Origin: Clostridium sp. CAG:964
GTDB taxonomy: Bacteria > Bacillota > Clostridia > Oscillospirales > Acutalibacteraceae
Length of the DNA: 42,214 bases
Direction of reading: 5' to 3'
Assembly (NCBI GenBank): GCA_000435335.1
Contig: FR891344.1
Location: 98,627-140,840, forward strand
The position numbers were made by a program, and so were the translations under genes. The notes beneath the pieces were generated by a model, which did no database searches, was not told where the DNA came from, and worked only from the letters and a program-made list of their open reading frames with translations. Shown piece after piece: positions 41,682 through 42,214 of the stretch (positions are counted from its first letter, which is position 1; each line of letters begins with the position of its first letter).

Positions 41682-42214
41682 ATGCCGGCAATATTTTTAG
41701 TTATTATTATAATTGCGATTATTGCAATTATTGTATTTATCAAGAATGTTAAGGTTGTGCCGCAGGCACATTCATTTGTTATTGAGCGTCTTGGTGCTTA
41801 CCACCAGTCATGGGGTACAGGCTTGCATTGGAAGATACCTTTTATTGACAGGATAGCAAGGAGAGTATCCTTAAAAGAACAGGTTGTTGACTTCCCGCCA
41901 CAGCCTGTTATCACAAAGGATAATGTTACAATGCAGATAGATACTGTTGTATACTTCCAGATTACAGATCCTAAGCTGTATACCTATGGTGTAGAAAATC
42001 CTTTGGCAGCTATTGAAAACCTGTCAGCAACAACGCTTAGAAATATTATAGGTGAGCTTGAGTTTGACCACACATTAACCTCAAGAGATGTTATTAACAC
42101 AAAAATCCGTGTTATTCTTGATGAAGCTACCGACGCTTGGGGTATTAAGGTAAACAGAGTTGAGCTTAAAAACATTCTTCCTCCTAGAGAGATTCAGGAG
42201 GCAATGGAAAAGCA
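41682..42214 (+). CDS. SPFH/band 7 protein (partial at right edge)
   Basis: The first 177 codons are present. One N-terminal membrane segment (IFLVIIIIAIIAIIVFI) is followed by an SPFH domain (VVPQAHSFVIERLGAYHQS, GLHWKIPFIDRIARRV, LEFDHTLTSRDVINTKI). This is like stomatin/QmcA. Such proteins oligomerise in the membrane and recruit proteases. ATG 41682 follows AAGGAGATT. It lies 67 bases after nfeD and should be co-transcribed; the C-terminal coiled coil is beyond the window. Confidence 0.93.
   Translation, partial: MPAIFLVIIIIAIIAIIVFIKNVKVVPQAHSFVIERLGAYHQSWGTGLHWKIPFIDRIARRVSLKEQVVDFPPQPVITKDNVTMQIDTVVYFQITDPKLYTYGVENPLAAIENLSATTLRNIIGELEFDHTLTSRDVINTKIRVILDEATDAWGIKVNRVELKNILPPREIQEAMEK

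Noticed and set aside
1..42214. CRISPR array, restriction-modification, toxin-antitoxin or defence system, insertion sequence
   Set aside because: No regularly spaced repeats, no transposase, no nuclease or methyltransferase genes were found in the window.

Overview
The window looks like chromosomal DNA of a low-GC, anaerobic, spore-forming clostridium, most likely close to the Ruminococcaceae/Oscillospiraceae. This is inferred from gene content (spmA-spmB-sigK and a bofA-like gene, formate-tetrahydrofolate ligase, an NrdD-like finger protein, DUF4364, T-box leaders, AgrC-type kinases), strong AGGAGG-type ribosome binding sites and AT-rich intergenic DNA. Most of it is ordinary core genome. 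The one stretch with signs of transfer is a small phage remnant at about 33.0-34.4 kb.

Layout. 1-2.9 kb: end of fhs, the tRNA-t6A genes tsaE and tsaB, rpiB, upp and a small unknown gene. 2.9-6.4 kb: a DUF4234/DUF2752 membrane-protein pair, tRNA-Gly(GCC), a secreted L,D-transpeptidase with four fibronectin-III-like repeats, and tRNA-Gln(CUG) on the minus strand. 6.5-9.3 kb: an ApgM-type phosphoglycerate mutase/proposed homoserine kinase, a CYTH protein, a 97-residue NrdD-like protein and tRNA-Leu(GAG). 9.4-12.8 kb (minus): ileS behind a T-box leader. 13.2-15.1 kb: amt-glnK behind a leader hairpin. 15.1-20.2 kb: a Ser-His signal-peptidase-like protein (minus), a large GT-C-like membrane protein, an APH-like kinase and a PPK2 polyphosphate kinase. 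20.3-23.3 kb: gpsA, then T-box-ilvA-ridA. 23.4-26.3 kb: a lipoprotein (minus) and a LytTR regulator/AgrC-like kinase pair. 26.3-30.7 kb (minus): HAD phosphatase, radA, a YjbR-like protein, Nudix, GNAT and an AbrB-like regulator. 30.8-32.7 kb: spmA-spmB-sigK. 33.0-34.4 kb: phage remnant. 34.4-37.0 kb (minus): a LytS-like kinase and a REC-SARP regulator. 37.2-40.6 kb: an operon with a 402-residue protein of unknown function, a PAP2 phosphatase, a small protein and a left-handed beta-helix protein, followed by DUF4364. 40.7 kb to the end: a BofA-like protein (minus), NfeD and the start of an SPFH protein.

How the genes work together. Two T-box leaders, for ileS and for ilvA-ridA, both appear to read an AUC (isoleucine) specifier, so charging of tRNA-Ile should control both isoleucine synthesis and its aminoacylation. 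RidA would clear the reactive enamine made by IlvA. Amt and GlnK form the usual ammonium transporter/PII pair, but GlnK lacks the uridylylated tyrosine, and a terminator-like hairpin lies between promoter and amt. SigK and a BofA-like protein, an inhibitor of pro-sigma-K processing, are 8 kb apart. NfeD and the SPFH protein are a classic membrane-microdomain pair.

I found no convincing wholly new system. The best candidates for something undescribed are the unknown-protein/PAP2 operon at 37.2-39.9 kb, the amt leader, the stand-alone NrdD-like protein and the phage remnant next to sigK.
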